Shown: positions 46,954 through 60,400 of the stretch, one piece after another | How positions within the stretch are numbered: position 1 is the stretch's first letter | Layout: each line of letters starts with the position of its first letter | Source of the DNA: Clavaria fumosa | Lineage: Eukaryota; Basidiomycota; Agaricomycetes; Agaricales; Clavariaceae | DNA length: 64,000 nucleotides | Direction: 5' to 3' | NCBI GenBank assembly: GCA_951802425.1 | Contig: OX637806.1 | Span: forward strand, 1,852,277 to 1,916,276 | The notes under the pieces: model-generated | What the model was told of the DNA's origin: nothing | Databases searched by the model: none | Seen by the model: only the letters and a program-made list of their open reading frames with translations | Program-made: the position numbers and the translations under genes

Positions 46954-49739
46954 ACATCAATAGGGATATGGACATTTCCCACCCACTTCCACAGGACAAG
47001 GAGCAGACCCAAGAAGGGGCAGGGCCTAAGGAAACACCAGAAACAGAGGAAACACAGTGAGTGAACATTTTCATGGAGGACACAAGCTGATCATTCCTCA
47101 ATAGAGATATTGATTTTCTTCACCCCCTGCCTCTGAATGACCCAAATGCATGGGATATAATACGCAATTTTGCAGCAGGCAATATCACACTGCCTCAGGC
47201 ACAGGATCACCTACAGTTATGTCTGGGGTTGCAGTACAATGATAATGACTGGAAGCCCACTTTTGATGTGGTATTTGAAGCTGAGGAAGACACAGATGCA
47301 GCTATCAATGCAGTCAATTCATTGGCTGCAAAATACCTTCCCACTGCACTGCCTTTAACCTTCCTGAAATCTGCCTCAGCAAGTTCATCCCCAATATCAT
47401 CTTTACCATCATCTCCAACTCAATCTGTGTACTTGCTTCCCACACCACCAATGTCCAGTCCCACAAGCACTTGGAAACATAGGAAATCTGCAAGAAAGTC
47501 TGGAGCAGGTCAAAGTAAGGAGTTAGGCAATAGTGTTGATGAAGAGGCCACAATGCTCTTTCCAGTTTACTATGATATTGAAGGAGATGTGAGTCTTATT
47601 AAATAATGATGGGATATTATCTAACATTTGTTTTGAGCCTGAGGAACCAAATACCCTCATAAATGCCACAGATAACCCTGGAGTGAGTTTTTCTCCCTGT
47701 GACTGCCAATTTCTGCTGATATGCTTTATAGTTGTCACCCCCAGTGAAGATCCAAGCATATCTTCCAGATCCTAAAGCAGCACCTATCTCTATCCACTTC
47801 CAGACATCAAAGACCACTGTGAGTTAACTGCTCATCAGGCATGTACTATTCCAACACTGGTAAATACAGGCTAGCAAAGAAACTAGGCTGTTGGTGGACA
47901 TCCATGCCAGTGTTGAAGCTGGATATGTTGATGGTCACCCACCTCACCACCATGCCTCATCTCGATGCATACCATTTGACTTGCTGAACCCACCAGTGTC
48001 AAACATCTTTGTTACAACATACATGGAATTCCTGCAGCTCTCAACTAGGACTCTCCAGGACATCTTCCGGCATCGCCATATTCTTGTTCTCAACACACCT
48101 CTCCAAGATGAGGGGTTCTCAATTTCAACATTGAGGAACTATGCAAATATCACAAGAACAAGAAGCATGATAGGTATGGTATGACTAATGCCATGGCCTA
48201 AATATGCTTACAAATTATACACAGATCAGTCCATCGACAGCACCAACAGTGAGCGACACTGCCATGGCACCCTGCTTGACTTCTTCCATCACAGCCAAAT
48301 GCCCAACAATGGACACATCCTCAATGTTCTTGACATACCACTTGGGTTGGAGTATCGACATTGCATACCCTACCAGTGAGTGTTCAATAAATCTGCACTG
48401 CCTGTGCTGAGACTTAATTTCCCTCACAAGTCACCTGAACTCCCACAGTATTGCATGGCAACAAACAAGAGGCACTCATGGTTTTTCTCATGCCAATCCG
48501 CCCACCGATCACCTTATATGGGCTACAGCTGCCATGAAAAATGCAATGAGCTGGATTCACATTGATGCAAATGGTCTTGCCACTGCCATTGATGCTATCA
48601 CTGGGACCAAATATTGGGTTGTTTGTCACCACCGCCACAATATGGAGTCCTGCTCAGCTGGGGATATGTCATCACCCCTTGCCTTTTCCACCACTGAGGT
48701 GGATGATGCAGCTACCTCATGTTTTGAGCATGAGGCTGTTATCATCCAGCCAGGCACCGTCTTGTGGGTGTACTTTTTACATTTTATTCAATTTGCTAAA
48801 TGTGAAATAGCTTCATGCGACCAAATACCCCACATTATGTGCTCACAGTTGACAACTCAATTGTGCTGGGTCGTCATATGTATTGCACCTCAACTATTCG
48901 TGACTCATGCTGGGGCCACATCCACACTGGGGTGCTCTTACATGGTGTGACAAATACCAACCATTCAGAAACTGAGGTATTGCTGTGGCGCATCTTGGCA
49001 ATGGCAATTGATGAATATACCTCTCATGAATATATCCAAGATGGTCTGCCCCTAACTATTCTCCTTTCCTCTCCCCATCTGATGCAAATTGACAGTGGGT
49101 GATCATTCAATAGACCCAACCACTGCTCAAGGCCTTTTGGACCTCATTGCACTTGGAAATGTGCTTGAGCTATGCTGGACATATGACTTGGAGATCAAGG
49201 ATCAAACAAGTTTGGAAGTAGGTGCACTTCAAAACATGATGAAGGCCCAGCGCACAGCAATTTTGAAGAAGTACATGGACTTCCAGCAGTCCTTCAGCAA
49301 ATCACAATGGCTCAAGATTGGAGAAGAGTTGGTGGATCCCCTATCTGCTCTATTCAACCCATCTATTGTTCACCTTGCTGTGACGATTTGCAAGTACAAG
49401 GAGGATGAAGACTCTTCCAACCCTGGTCTCTCACAGAGTTGTCTCCATGCAAGGATGGACAAGCACTTCTGCAAGCATCATCCTAACCTCCTATTTCATT
49501 TTCGAGCAGAGATGGGCAAAGAGTTGAAAGATCTTCCCTATTGCAAAACCTTTGAGTGGACTGGGCCAGAATTTGTTGTCATCAAGAAAACTGTGAATGA
49601 TACCCAAGGCACCCGGAAGCAAATTCATTCAGAAAGTGGTGAGCATGTCCCAATCACTCCCATCAGGCATTATTTAATATTTTCAGATGAGGAAAACAGC
49701 AAGCGGGCAAGGAGAATAGCTCTCACAGCACAGATCTAG
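45103..49739 (+). CDS. JmjC-type Fe(II)/2-oxoglutarate dioxygenase-like protein, right paralog
   Basis: Multi-exon. ATG at 45103; clear GT..AG introns after NLIK (~45270-45320), after AVSAFRP (~45920-46010), after QLFL (~46238-46290) and after DWFVT (GTGAGC..TTCAG, ~46478-46530). The first half is identical to the left paralog. Three or four short exons encoding PQETQETQ-like repeats follow (46600-47056). A Ser/Pro-rich linker (about 47330-47500) leads to the JmjC region: SWIHIDANGLA (about 48545, H-x-D), TGTKYWVV, IIQPGTVL, then across an intron RPNTPHYVLT (about 48820, distal His). The C-terminal helical domain ends QI at 49739. The second half is clearly diverged from the left copy but keeps all metal ligands and an open frame. 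Substrate unknown. Exon limits beyond those listed are approximate. Confidence 0.7.
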
Positions 49740-51978
49740 CTGTTTTACATGCCAGTCAGCAGTCCTGTACCTGGTTGTCATCGAGTATATAATACAGTTA
49801 TATCTGACTTGAATATTCAAATTATGTAATACCAACTGTCCAGGCATGGGCTCATGCACACCTCATGGCCTCAGTGCTGCCTCTGAGACTTGAACATTCT
49901 TGAACCACTACTTATGACTGACAACTCACAGTTTCTATCCAGCATGCTCTTCAAGCTTTGGATACAACTTTTGGCTGCTATTGAAGGTGTAGTACACTCA
50001 AAGATGGGTGAAGCTGAACAATCATTTTTCCAACAAATCCAGGATCATGATGAAGCCTAGCAGAGGCATGAAGAAGAGGCATGCGCTGGCATTCGCTGAG
50101 TCCTGCTGCGCCAACAGCAGTGCCTGCATAAACGAGTGGTACAGCATGGGCATGTGGTGCTGGGTCACCGCCACGACCAAGAGCACATCTGCAACCTCTC
50201 GCACGAGCCGCAGCGTCTGCGCCTCGCCCTCCCAGAATGCACACAGCTTGCACTAGCACATCTTCAGCAGGCTCAGCACTGCATATGGTGTGAACACGAT
50301 GTGTGTGTCTGGAGAATGCCTGAGACCCAAGCCTGTCCTGGATGATCAGCACACATGCTGTTCACGTGCTCAGAGGTTCCAGATGACGCAGGCAGGCTTC
50401 AGGTGAGCTGCTCCTTATCATACATCAATACATTTTGATAGAAAGCAATAAATATTCATATCTGCATACTTTGGAACCTACCTGACCTGCAGAAGGTTCC
50501 TTTGTCCTTTGTTTTGGTGTTGATGTTGAGCAGAAGGGGTTACCAAATGGCCATGCTGCTCATTACCACTTGCGCTTTTGATGCACATCCAAATGCATGG
50601 CACATGCACACAACTTGTATGCCACTTGAAGGCTGTGTGGTTGCTGATGAGGCCTGATTAGACAATGGATAAGTCACACAGGTGGTTGAGGGAAAGTGAT
50701 GGCTGTCATGCCTGAACACCATAGCAGACAATTTTGATACCAAAATATTATATTATATTATATGTCACAAGTGGTCACACAAGGCACAATAACAGAACAA
50801 CTACAAGAACAGCTACAAGAACAGCACACATTTTCACATAAAAGAACAGTTAGATCTGTGCCATGTCTATAAGATCCATTCCCTACAGTGTAATACTCTT
50901 CCTTTGACCAAGGATTCTCCTGAAGTGCATTTTGGCTGCTGTGTGTATGGCTCATACTTGTTACAGTCATGCTACCAGATATTATACCAGATATTATGTG
51001 CAAATGCTAAAATTTTTATACTGGGTTGTCTCAAAAGTTGCCCTGCAGTGAGACAAAGTGTGAGACATAAGGTAATCACACAAACCTAGTAGCTGAAAGA
51101 CTGATAATAGTGGTTGAAGCCTTGACAATAGTAGGCAGCCATTATGGAGGTATGAGGTTGGAGTTAGTGATGATCTTGTTGATGCCACCAATTCACATAT
51201 AGTCCTAGCTGATATTGGAGATTGACCATAATATTCAAGCAGGCTGATATTCCCAAAACCCTATCAATGATGTCATCACAGGTCAGCCAACATGAAGGTC
51301 AGGATACAGGATTTGGCACACTGGGATCAGGCTGATTTGATAATGCAACACCAATACATAGGTCTTGGCCAATGTTCAAGCCAGTAGATTGTGCAGATTT
51401 AATCTTGAGCCAACATTATATCTTTGTTCCATGCATCTCTGGTAGCTATGGTTTTATCAACAGGTGCCAATACTACAATCTTGATTGGGCCATAAAGAAA
51501 AGTTCACCACCATGTGACTTCAAATTGTTTTTGACTCACCTGAGTTCTTGGCCATTAATTTGCCTCACTTCCATTGAACTCTGCTACCCAACCCTGTTGC
51601 ACAAGGTGAGTTGCTACTAATCTCTTGTGCACCCTTGAGCTATGATTTGGCCAAGGGTTGACACTACAGCCCTTGTCCTCACTAGTTGCAAGGCTGTTTG
51701 ACTCAGAGTGAGGACACAATAGATTGCAAAACATGGTGATATATTGAGGAGTCACAAGAGTGTAATACAGGAGCACTGCAGAGGGCATAAGGGTTATGTA
51801 CCAGGAGGAAGAGCCCAGAGTAAATGCATGTGCTAGAGTGAAGCAAGACTCTAGGACTAGCACACAGTCATGGATGCATGACTGTTGGCAAGTGTTGATG
51901 TCTTTCTCATGCATCATGGTTGGGTGACCATGACTCTCAGTTGGTGACTGGCACAACACTGGTGGAAATTGCCCATCC
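49740..51978. other. intergenic, no supported gene
   Basis: Holds a 3' flank shared with the left JmjC gene (49741-49800, 50750-50870) and a GC-rich island at about 50040-50345 with open frames on both strands. One + reading is Gln/His/Glu-rich (QQIQDHDEA.., then QHGHVVLGHRHDQEH), suggesting a decayed helical protein. TTATATTATATTATATG occurs at 50745. The remainder shows nothing recognisable. Confidence 0.35.
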
Positions 51979-52225
51979 CTACATTGTGTGTGGGAAATTG
52001 CAGGGGTGGTCATGTGTCCCTACATTGTGTGTGGGAAATTGCAGGGGTGGTCATGTGTCCCTACATGGTGTGTGGGAAATTGCAGGGGTGGTCATGTGTC
52101 CCTACATGGTGTGTGGGAAATTGCAGGGGTGGTCATGTGTCCCTACATGGTGTGTGGAAAATTGCAGGGGTGGTCATGTGTCCCTACATGGTGCGTGGAA
52201 AATTGCAGGGGTGGGTATAAATTTC
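51979..52225. repeat. 41-bp minisatellite, 6 copies
   Basis: Unit CTACATKGTGTGTGGGAAAT, then TGCAGGGGTGGTCATGTGTCC, copies nearly identical. It shares the GTGTGGGAAATTGCAGG phrase with the 60-bp palindromic array at 14.6-15.0 kb. Because 41 is not a multiple of three, all three frames stay open; this is not a gene. Confidence 0.95.
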
Positions 52226-52351
52226 CATATTTGCATGGAATGTTGATGCTAATTTGTGTGATGCATGTTTGACCTCACAAAGCTTGCCACATCATTGCTG
52301 CCATTGCCACACACAACCCCATCCTCACAGGCTTCATCTGCTAAGGGGACT

Positions 52352-55300
52352 ATGGTGAGTCACCCAATTATCCAAGATTCAACATAGTCTAATGACAGAA
52401 CACAGGCCAGCCCCAATCGTTACAAAGATCTGTTTGCAAATGCTCACACTGAGACCCAACGCCATCTTGCCAGCACTTTTGTGGGATATTACTCTATTGA
52501 CTTGCTTGAGTCACCTTACTCTTTCACCTGGGGCACTTACAATGACCGGCCACTGAATGATGAGAAGGTTGATGAACTTGTTCAATGCTATTTCACAGAA
52601 GGCCTGCTTCACTGCGAACGTGACAGTGCTCTGCCAGTTGGGTTGAAGCCTGAATGGATTGATGATGTATCACCACTTGCAGACATTGATGGATGCACCA
52701 TTGAAGAAGTACCCAACTTGCAACTCAATCAACTTGGCATCGATGCAGTGAACAAGGGTGAAGCCGAAATTTTTGGAGGGAACCACCGCCGACATGCCCT
52801 GAAAAAGTTCATTGCTGAACTCGAAGAAAAGCTGAACATCCTACGGGCAGACTTGGAAAACACGAAGGAGGCTGACAAATTGAAACAAGACATTACGACA
52901 CTTGAGGAGTCTATTCAGAAGGCAAAGCGTTGGGCAATTGCAGTTTGGGATATAGGTAATGTCTATTATTCACAAATTTTTGACTGATTTAAATTAAATA
53001 TTCAAAGGAAAACTCTTCATGTTGCCAGACAAAGGTCTGGCCTGCATGCGTCTCCTAGCTCGCAACCAGGCAAAATTTGTTTTTGGTGAAACCCCTGAGG
53101 AACGTATTGTTGAAAAGGTTCGGGATATCATCATGGCTGATGATGAGGATGAGAAGGTCTATCAAGCAGCTGTGGATGATGGCCTTGATGTCATTCGTAG
53201 CACCGAGAAAAAGGATCAAGCTATCACTTCAATCCGTCGGTGGGCAACCGATACATCCAGCGTATACTCATGAATCTTTGCAACCAATGATGGGATTGCA
53301 TTTCTGACAATGATACTATCACTTGGCAAACACTTCCGTGATGCTCCTTTCCTCAAAATAAGCTGGATGGCAGACACTTTATCTGGCACCCATGGCGGTG
53401 TGAGTATCCAGGCTCATTTGATTTTATTATTGTCTTTTCATTTTGTTTTAGCTCCTTAGTGCAATAGTCAATATGGCAGCCAGCAATCTATTTTGCATGG
53501 TTGGTGATGGTGAATTTCCTTCACTCCAGGAAGTTCAGACTCTCCTTGCACAATGGGCAGACCGGGACCCTACCATTGAAAACCCTGACCTCAAAGCTGC
53601 AATAACCAAAGTTGAGAAGCAGGCAGTTGGAGTGGCCAATACTCAGAAAATGCGTGCCAGATGGCATGGACCACTTCTGGACAGGATTGATGATGCGTTC
53701 AGGGATCGCCTATTGGGCTGCCCACCCAACATGTGGAGCCAGGACTGGACAACTGCCTTTCGGCTTTATGCCCAAGATGTAGTGCGTCTTTGCCAAGAGG
53801 AAACACGCAGAAGACATGCAGCAAAGCTTGATTTTTGCAGGACATTTCCAGCACGTGTTGCTTGGAAGCTTTGCTACCCAGGGTCCTCAAGATACGCACA
53901 ACTGCCAATTCCCACCACATCATTTATTGTCTGGATAGATCGGTCACTCAAACGTGTAGGCACAGCACTTGAGGAAGTGAGTTCATTATTCCACACTCTT
54001 AATTGGCTGCCACTTCATATTGTGGGTTTGACTTGGGATCATGGCCCTGCACTTTGTTGGCCTATGAAGTGTGGTTTGCCTTGGGGTCATGACCCTGCAC
54101 TTCATAGGCCAACAAGGTGTGGGCCCAAGTAAAACCCACTATGGAGTGCAGACCTGACCTATACTAACATCTGCATCACATCTACATCATTGACTCCACT
54201 TTTGCAGATCTTATTCTGGATTGATCCCATAGCAAGTTACTCAGCAATTTTTGCAAAAGTCACCAAATCTCGCGATGTGTCTTCCTCTATTCTTGCTGCA
54301 CTTGCTAAGGATCCACTCATCCAAGAACATAATGAGGCTCATGACTTTGTGTGTTTTCTTGAATTATTTATCAACTTAACCATTTTGATTCTGCCATGTT
54401 AGTTTATCAAGACCATCTTGCAGCACCTATCCACCCATATGATTGACATGAGCTATGATGTCTCTGCTGCTTGGTCAAAGTTACCTATCTCCCACCCGAA
54501 GTCTGGCGCCGAGCTTGAAGCTATATTTCCTACAGGCGTGCTACATGCCAAACGACGTGGCGACTCAGTGAAGGATATCCACCCCTACTTGGACAAGCTG
54601 GGCTTGAAACCCAGTGGTGTGTTTGACACTGTTGATCAACTATTGGAGTTTGTCAAGAGGAAGTCAGACTGGTCAATTGAAGATCGTGTTGATGCAGACT
54701 TTACAAAGCGGGCCCTTGTTGCAACTGCCTTTCCAATTGACCCCTCTGACTCTCATGCCCTCCGCCGTGACTATGGACGAGTTGTGCTCTCAGCAATGCT
54801 TGAAAGCTACCTTGCTTTACACTACCGCCCAGACATACTCAAGGGTGCTGCAGGACATGTCCGACAATCCCTCAACAATATTTTTTCCTCAGTTTCCTGT
54901 GGACATAATGTCTTGGTCAGCCCAGGGAAATTTAAGGCTGTAAAGGAATGGAAATGGGTTGATGGTTTGGTAGTGCAAGATGTACTGAACACGATTACAC
55001 CCTCTCAACAGCGTCAAGATGCCCGACAAACTGCTGACAAATTCCACTCTCACCAAGCTGCAGTCCAGAAATTCATCTCAAGTATTGAGAGGTCTGAAGT
55101 TGCTAAGCTGAGGGGTGGGGTGAAAGGTAGGGGAGCCATTGCAAGTGAGGTTGCCATTGCCATTGATGGTCTCATCAATGTAAGTTTCATTTGCAGAATT
55201 CTAGTATTTCATAACTAAATGATTTTGCAATTGCAATCATCAGGCCTTGCAGCACAATTCAGCCCGTCAGCGTCACTTTTCTGTCAGTCCTCATGAACCT

Positions 55301-56864
55301 TTCATCTTTGATGAAAAACAAGATTCGTGGTCCCTCAAACGACTTCCGTCTATAAGCCATGAAGAGCACAAGGAGATGACTTCGGTAAAATTTTATTCAA
55401 ATTATTTATTGTTTATTATTGCACCCACTTCCCATACTCATGAATTGAACAGCGCAAAGGCAAACAGCCTGCAAAGGCCCTGGAACCACCTCAGATCACA
55501 GTGACAGAAGAAGACGATGACAATGAGCCAATGATGGCAAAGGTGGATACTGACTACCAGTCATCAAGTAGGAACAGGGAGAGGGCGAGGGCAAGAGTAA
55601 TTTCAAATTTTATCCCAGCTGATCCATGACTGATTGATAAGATATTATTAAAGACTAAGGCTCATCCTCAATCCAGATTGAGAGGCACTCCTAGTCACAC
55701 TGCAAAGGCGATGCTGAAGCCGGTTGCACACACAAGTAATGAGGAGTCAGATGTCACTGAAGATGACGATGAGGCAGAGAAACATGTATGTCATTCTGCT
55801 CAAGTTTTGATATAAATTCCTCAAGCTCGACAATGCAAGCAACTTGACCCAGTTGTGCCCACCTCATCCCTGCCAATTCCAGATTTGTCCCTGCCAAATC
55901 CGACCTCATCATCACTGATTCCAGCTTCATCTTCTCAAATCTCAATGGAAAGGTTGAAGATTACATCAGGTAGGTACCAATATTCAGCTACAGTTTATGG
56001 TTTGCAGATCCCTTTCGTGCTCACCCGCACATCAACTGGCTATGGTTCGCGGGTCCTTCGTTTCCTTGCACCCACTTTAGCTTCTCACCTTTTCTCTGTT
56101 CACCCACACACCGACTGGCTGTGATTTGCGGGTCCCTTTTTTCTGGCTCCCACTCTGGCTACAGTTTGCTGCTCACCCGCACACCGACTGGCTACGATTT
56201 GCGGGTTGCCCTCTTTATCCTTTAATTCTGTTATTATGGCCCTCAGCAAACTGATTCTTTCTCAACTACAGCAATGGAAACAAGTGAATTGTCTTCAGGT
56301 GAGATTTTTTGTTTTCCTCGGCAATGAATTGAGCCATGAATTCTTGCATGAGTGCCAGATGATGATGACTCTCCAATGGAGCAAGGTGAGTGCTTTGCTG
56401 TTCAACATTTCTTTGGATTAACTTATTACTATAGATAATGATGATATCATCGGTGATGTTACTTTGAAGGATAAACAGAGAGCATTGCTGCCACCTCGTG
56501 AGTACAAATTACCACTATGATTGTTATTGCTCCTGTGGACCTGTGGATATTTCAGGTGAGGTTGGGAGTCCAATGAAGAAGCCGACAACAGCATCAAAGT
56601 CTCATCAGAAAACAAAGGGTCAGAATTTGCTATGTTTGCTCTATTCATGTTACAATAACCAATCCGATTGCTTATTCAGGCGCGAATATCTCTGCACCTG
56701 AGACCTCTGATGCATCACGAAAGGCAAAGCGCAAGAATGTGTCAAACTCTCGTGAGTTCTAGTCATCTTCTTTGGGCCTTGCTTGATACTGAGCCACATC
56801 CCAGCTCCAACAGCGAAGAAGAGCAACACCCGCAGGCTGACAAAGAAGAGAGATCACCTGTGAT
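52352..56864 (+). CDS. ParB/sulfiredoxin-like domain protein, multi-exon
   Basis: ATG 52352-52354 is a one-codon coding exon: intron 52355-52405 begins right after it (ATG|GTGAGT..CTAATGAC..CACAG|GCC). Further introns: 52956-53007, 53400-53451, 53977-54207 (contains a hairpin repeat), 54349-54402 and 55180-55243, then several short 3' exons ending KKRDHL-stop. The N-terminus has a ParB/Srx-like layout: YNDRPLNDEKVDELV, then AEIFGGNHRRHALKK (the GxxRR-type box of ParB CTPases), then a coiled coil. The remaining ~600 residues are helical and unrecognised. The C-terminal exons are acidic/basic and disordered. Two in-frame TGAs (53271 and 55627) sit where Arg fits (YS-R-IF, ADP-R-LID), so it may be silenced or the region may be edited by unseen splicing. 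Related ParB domains bind DNA; the role here is inferred only. Confidence 0.55.
54010..54145. repeat. hairpin repeat inside an intron
   Basis: GTGGGTTTGACTTGGG..CCCAAGTAAAACCCAC frames two inner copies of CCCTGCACTT..TTGGCCTATG in opposite orientations. It lies wholly within intron 53977-54207, which is about four times the usual intron length. Confidence 0.8.
55990..56215. repeat. three CCCGCA..TGCGGG hairpins between 3' exons
   Basis: CACCCGCACACCGACTGGCT followed by ACGATTTGCGGGT occurs three times with small changes, interleaved with CT-rich linkers, in non-coding sequence of the ParB-like gene. Confidence 0.8.
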
Positions 56865-57467
56865 ATAGTTGTTTGTTGTTTGTTTACCAAGCCCATGTCC
56901 CCTTCGTATGCTCAGCTGTGCTTTCTGAAGCTGTCTGTCCATTTGTTGCTTCTTGCCTCCTGTACCCATGCCATCCCAAATGTGTCCGCCCTTCTTGGAT
57001 ATGGTTCCCTGTTTTTCTCAATTTGAACAAGTTGAATGAACTTGGATTGATTGATATTGATTGACAGACGTTTAACTGATGGACACAAAAATGGTTTCAG
57101 TTGCAAAATTGTAAAGATGACAAATGAGATTTGGGTAGGGCATGCCCACCAGGACATATCAGTCGGGGATTAGAAGTAGCACATGGAGGAGCAGGTAGTG
57201 ATGCCGAAGTCCAGCTCAGTCCAGTTCATTACCAAACTGAGTTTGAACTTTTAATTAATTAATTTTGAAAAATTGATGGTCTAACCATAAAAGTACTCCA
57301 TAGAATTCCACAAGGAAAACTCAGGGTGTAGCCCGGAAAAATCAGACCATGTAATTTAAGAATTCTGATCTTAGTTTCTAGTGCACTTTTCTCATCAGGG
57401 TCCATATAAAGCCTTCAAATATAAGAAAGACTTTCCACACGACTCCTGAATCCCTCCACCTTGCATC
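56865..57467. promoter_or_regulatory. intergenic region and promoter of the next gene
   Basis: CATATAAAG at 57403-57411 is a TATA-like element about 60 bp before the ATG at 57468. TTAATTAATTAATTTTG at about 57252 is a likely AT-rich linker. No gene was seen. Confidence 0.45.
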
Positions 57468-60400
57468 ATGCCACCGAACGATGCCCCTCCTGCTATTGAC
57501 ATTTCAGAGTCTGAGGTTGAAGTTGAAGCCAACCAGGACATCAATGAGATCCCTGATCACGTGATGTATCCATCAGAGTATGTCATACAATCAGTCCCAC
57601 AATTTCTTTAGTTATTAAGTCACTGACTTATGTGGAGAAGTCCTGGCGAAAGTGAATGTGAGGAGCAAAATGCTCCACTTGACATTGCTGCTGTCAGCCA
57701 GGCACTGCAAGCAGATGATGGCCTTGACCAAGAAACGATCCTGCGAGCGCTGCGTTCTGTGGATGCCATTCTTCCATCTTCAGAACAAGACGAATATGAA
57801 AGAAAGAAAGTGCACACCATCCCTCTTTCAAAATATCAGACCATTTACGAGAAGAAAAATGCCCGAAATGCAATCGCCCTCTTACAGAACCGGTGCCAGG
57901 TCTTGATTGATGTCAACTTGAAGATTCCAGTTGATGAAGATGCCCTTCTCTGGGACTGCTCTAGGCACCGACTTGACTTCATGCTTGCTGTTTCAAACAC
58001 ACCTGGACTATGGGCAGTGATCCCAAATGTTGAAAGTGATCATACTTTCTCATTTGAACTTGATCTGCATGCTCCTTATCGAGACTTCAAAACAAAGTTT
58101 GCAAACCTTGGGTACAACCCAGCTGGGCGACTCCTGCATATTGGTCGTTGCAGAAATGAAAACGTATATCTGGCTATGTGTCCGAAGGGTATAGTTGATG
58201 GGACAGCAGAAGACAATGTGTCAAGCTTTTGCACTGGAGACAATACCCGTCTTTCCTCAAAGCATTACCGAATGATAGTGATGCTCTTTGCTACTATTCT
58301 AGCCAAGATATCTGGACGATCCTTCGACTGCTTTAACCCTTATGGAATCAACATTGGGTCTGGGGAACCGGGTTTCGACGAAGTGACAAACATCATGTAC
58401 GTTCTCTTCACTCCAGACCCTATTTTTCTACAACCATATCTTCTGGCCTATTATTGTCGGCTCAAATGGGTAGTTATTGTGAGCGAGTGCTGTGTGGGCA
58501 GGATTTTTCCATACACCATTGCTTACAATGATGAGGGTCTGTATCCTGCCCACATAGCATTGGCCCACGATGTGCGGGCAAGATTCCAGCTCATTGACAT
58601 TGTAGGGACTGTATCCTGCCCGCATAGCGTTGGCCTACGATTTGCGGGCAAGACTCCAGCTCACCCATATTTATTGCTTGCCAATGCTGACTGGGATGCT
58701 CTGTGCCCGCTCATCGTGAGCCAACGCTATGCGGGCGGCATTCAGCCCCACTTTATCAATGTGAGCCGACACTGTGGGCACTGAAACATTCTGCCCGCAA
58801 AGCACTGTCTCACAATGTGCAGGCTGCCCGCCTAACATTGGCAAGCGATATGCGGAACGCTTGTTAAAAATTTCAATCATCCATCATTAACTTTCTTTGT
58901 TTCAGGGAGCAGCCAAAAATACAACTTCGACTTGAAGATCTCCTGTTCCTCAATGAGCGGCTCATCAAGGAATATTCCAAATTTGTGGAGAACTCCCCTC
59001 CTGAATGGAGATCAGATGGCTTCTTGCAGTCACACCTGCCCTGTTCTGTAACGTCAATCTTTGGGCAAGACCAACTTATATGTCAGCAACACACACTTGA
59101 CACAGAGGGTGGCAGGTGGAACTCAGAAAGACACTATGACAAGGTGGACTATGTGATGTTTGCTTTGGTCACTGACATCAGGTGTGTTTGTGATCAGCCG
59201 TGAAGGGATTATTGATCATTTCCAACTATTTTTTGTTTCGCAGTGCTCAGCAAGTTGTTGGCTGGGATCCAACCCCCATCGAGGAACTGCAAGACAACTA
59301 TGATTATCATCACGGATCTGTGTTTGATCACTGGGATCCCAACCACAGACAGGAAGTCAACCTTCTGGATACTCCTCTTTTGGATGAGATGGGGCATGAA
59401 ATCAGGCTATATGACTCTTCAGGGCTCAAGATACCTCGGCGTGAAGCTTTTGTTGACGAGGATGAGGATCCTTGTGGTGTTCTCGTCAACCTTAGGACTA
59501 TCGAGTCACTCTTCATCTATGGGAGTGACAGCATCGAGCTCATGTATAGGTCAGAGGGTGAGGATGCAGATGTTGATGATGGTGGATCCAAGCCCACCGA
59601 AGTCAAGGTTTTCCCCCAGGCCTTCCTCCGTGATTTTGGACACATTCAGGCCAATGGGGTCATGCCTGCCTTTAACCAAACAATCAAGGAGGTCAACGTC
59701 TACATGGGAAGACGTACCATGGGTGGCACTGAATCTGATGACCAAAGTGACACTGAAGTCGAACAAGCTCTGAATCCATCTAGCAAAGTTCTCACTGCTG
59801 TGGCATCTCAAGCATACAACGAACTGAGCCATCGTGCTGCCCACTGTGCAGGTGGACATGATGTCCAGAAAGGTTACATCACTGCTGCTTTATCAGGTGC
59901 TTATTCCGCCACTGCAAAGGCCAAGCGCATTGCAATGAAGAAACAACAACATTGTGCAAGTGCCCTCCCATTCGACCGGTTCAAGCACAAAATCAATGTT
60001 CCAGGCTGTCCCCGAGCACTCAGAATGGAGCAGGTTTTCCGTGTTGACCTTCGAAAAATTCATTCATCCAAACGAAATGGAAGGCAAGCCCAGGTTTACA
60101 CTCCTCAATTGCAGCCTTGTATATTAATGTTCTTCTGTAACAGAGAACTCTTCCACAACATTATTACACCACTCACTGGTGCCTGGTCCCGACCAGAGGT
60201 TTTTGAACAGCTGAAACAACATTTACTAGTTTTGAGACCTGAGGTATAAACACCACATTGTTCAGACCGTCTAATGTGAAAGTCTAATTCTGAACTCAAT
60301 TTTGTCAGGTATTTCCAAACCTCTATAAATGGACCACCTATGGCATCTGTCACCTCCTCGAGACTATCTGGGATACTGAACACAAGAAGATCAGAGCAGG

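Noticed and set aside
51920..52272. Three overlapping frames of 80-110 codons with Cys-rich repeats (CGKLQGWSCVPTW type)
   Set aside because: They only restate the 41-bp minisatellite in three frames.
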